Assembly: GCA_945874585.1 (NCBI GenBank)
Contig: CAMCHB010000045.1
Location: 1-8,306 of the forward strand
Direction: 5' to 3'
DNA from: an uncultured Clostridium sp.
GTDB lineage: Bacteria > Bacillota > Clostridia > TANB77 > CAG-508
Length of the DNA stretch: 8,306 nt
The notes beneath the pieces were generated by a model. The model saw nothing but the letters and a program-made list of their open reading frames with translations. It did not search any database and was not told the origin of the DNA. The position numbers and the translations under genes are program-made. This document shows positions 7,177 through 8,306 of the stretch, one piece after another (position 1 is the first letter of the stretch; the number at the start of each line of letters is the position of its first letter).

Positions 7177-7695
7177 TTAAAGCATATCTTCAATTTGTCT
7201 TTTGACACTGTTGTCATACACCTTATTTCCTACGATAACTTTAACGCCACCAATGATTTTTTTATCCATTATGACTTCGTAATTTACTGTATCCACCTGA
7301 TATAAATCTTTGTATTTTTGAACAATTTCGTCTATTTGTTTTTGATCCAATTCCATAGCCGTTATTATCTTCATGGATATTTCATGGTTTTGTATTTCAT
7401 AAAGCTTTGTATAGGCAAGTGCAATTTCATCTATGATATTGATTCTATTTTCCTCTAATAGCAATTCTAGAAAATGAATCAATGTTTCATTTTGATATGC
7501 AGGAAATAATCCTTTGATGACTTCTAATTTTTCGTGGTTTTCGATAAGTGGATTCAGTAAGATATTTTTAAAGTTTTTATCGGATACAAAAAGATTAGAA
7601 ATTTCTTTTAGTCCTTTTTCAAACATTGTGTTTTCTTCTTTGCTCTTAGCCGAATCAGCTAGAGCTCTTACATATCTATTTGCAACAAGAGCCAC
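7177..7695 (-). CDS. atpH: F-type ATP synthase delta subunit
   Basis: Delta sits on top of F1 and ties it to the b-subunit stator. The 172-aa product begins MALVANRYVRALADSA, has the N-terminal helical bundle (about 1-105), and ends with the family C-terminal pattern KIIGGVKVIVGNKVYDNSVKRQIEDM. The start is a GTG at 7695; no in-frame ATG lies between it and the end of atpF, and the family N-terminus matches here. The Shine-Dalgarno is poor (GGTG about 8 nt upstream, within GATGGTGTATATAAG), so coupling to atpF, 29 nt upstream, probably helps. Confidence 0.95.
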   Translation of the reverse strand: MALVANRYVRALADSAKSKEENTMFEKGLKEISNLFVSDKNFKNILLNPLIENHEKLEVIKGLFPAYQNETLIHFLELLLEENRINIIDEIALAYTKLYEIQNHEISMKIITAMELDQKQIDEIVQKYKDLYQVDTVNYEVIMDKKIIGGVKVIVGNKVYDNSVKRQIEDML

Positions 7696-7724
7696 CTTAT
7701 ATACACCATCTTTCTTTTCTAAGT

Positions 7725-8216
7725 TTAGGATACATTTTTATGATCGATGAAATCAGAAATAAGTTTACGATTGGTTTCTGTGTCAAGATTTTCTTTTAAT
7801 ACCTTTTCACTAGCACTTAATACTAAATCAGACATTTCCTTTTTCATGCTGGTAATCAATTGTTCTTTTTCAACTGCAAGCTCAGATTTTGCATTTTCTA
7901 TGATGTGGTTTGCTTCTTCTCTAGCTGAAGTCATTATAGCATTGTATCCTTTTTCTGCCATTTTTTGATAATCGTCGATGATTTTTTGGCCTTCGTCTTT
8001 TGCTTGTTTCAATTTTGCGTCGTATTCGCTCTTCATTTCCTCTACTTGCTTTTTGGCATCTTCGGCCATATCAAGAGCATCTTGAATTTTTTGTGAACGT
8101 TCGTTCATATGCTTGGTAACTGGTTTGAACAAAAGCTTTTTTAGTATAAAATATAATACTAGAATGTTAATAATTGTAATGACAAGTGTTACCCAAAATT
8201 CTCTATTAAATTCCAT
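7725..8216 (-). CDS. atpF: F-type ATP synthase b subunit
   Basis: The b subunit is the membrane-anchored stator that links Fo to F1 through delta. The 163-aa protein has one N-terminal membrane helix (about residues 7-27, FWVTLVITIINILVLYFILKK), the short basic FKPVTKHMNERS segment typical of the family, and a long charged coiled coil to the C-terminus. I place the start at the ATG at 8216 (MEFNREFWV), which fits family lengths. Upstream ATG codons would give 165-174 aa but AAAGGA, 12 nt before 8216, directly abuts the nearer one (8225). It is the first gene visible in the operon; atpB and atpE are expected further upstream. Confidence 0.96.
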   Translation of the reverse strand: MEFNREFWVTLVITIINILVLYFILKKLLFKPVTKHMNERSQKIQDALDMAEDAKKQVEEMKSEYDAKLKQAKDEGQKIIDDYQKMAEKGYNAIMTSAREEANHIIENAKSELAVEKEQLITSMKKEMSDLVLSASEKVLKENLDTETNRKLISDFIDHKNVS

Positions 8217-8306
8217 CTTCTTTATCATTCCTTTCAGTGCACAAATCAATTTTGTTCTGCATTAAGGTACAAAAAGCATTTAATGGTCATTTGTAGAAAT
8301 GTAATT
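8217..8306. other. Non-coding stretch upstream of atpF at the window edge
   Basis: None of the minus-strand frames here reads like the hydrophobic C-terminus of AtpE, and each frame meets stops. Apart from AAAGGA serving atpF I see no recognisable site. The atpE-atpF gap is therefore at least 90 nt, wider than any other gap in this operon. Confidence 0.5.

Noticed and set aside
8217..8306. C-terminal end of atpE
   Set aside because: No frame shows the hydrophobic helix or the usual end of subunit c; stops occur in all minus-strand frames.

Overview
This AT-rich window most likely comes from a spore-forming member of the Clostridia (Lachnospiraceae-like). Two things suggest this: a classical F-type ATP synthase operon in Firmicutes gene order, and a gene for the manganese-catalase-like spore coat protein CotJC. 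Every gene that I can support reads on the minus strand, so the biological order runs from high to low coordinates.

Right part (about 8216 to 2861): the ATP synthase genes atpF (b), atpH (delta), atpA (alpha), atpG (gamma), atpD (beta) and atpC (epsilon) are tightly packed with gaps of 6 to 47 nt. They are intact and keep the expected catalytic motifs. Several start at GTG or TTG. atpB, atpE and the operon promoter lie outside the window. A perfect 15-bp hairpin followed by a T-run (2819-2851) ends the operon.

Middle part (2762 to 1016): a 47-aa ORF of unknown function overlaps the start of a large serine recombinase of 536 aa. The recombinase has its catalytic serine, the arginine motif, a zinc ribbon and a coiled coil. 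There is no terminator after it and its last codons overlap the start of cotJC by 14 nt.

Left part (1055 to 1): directly upstream of cotJC, in a different frame from the recombinase end, are codons for W-P-W-E-R-G-N-stop. This is the expected conserved C-terminal end of CotJB, the normal upstream partner of CotJC. The recombinase therefore appears to sit at a junction inside cotJB, and its C-terminus is read through the cotJB remnant. The 5' part of cotJB and all of cotJA are not in the window; ATP synthase genes lie there instead. cotJC itself carries a one-base insertion near position 942, but is otherwise well conserved with all metal ligands. A terminator (365-393) follows cotJC, then comes a separately promoted ASCH-domain gene that runs off the left edge.

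The main point of interest is the site-specific recombinase joined to a broken spore coat operon. It could be one end of a skin-like or invertible element that splits cotJB, or the scar of a rearrangement followed by decay of the coat operon.
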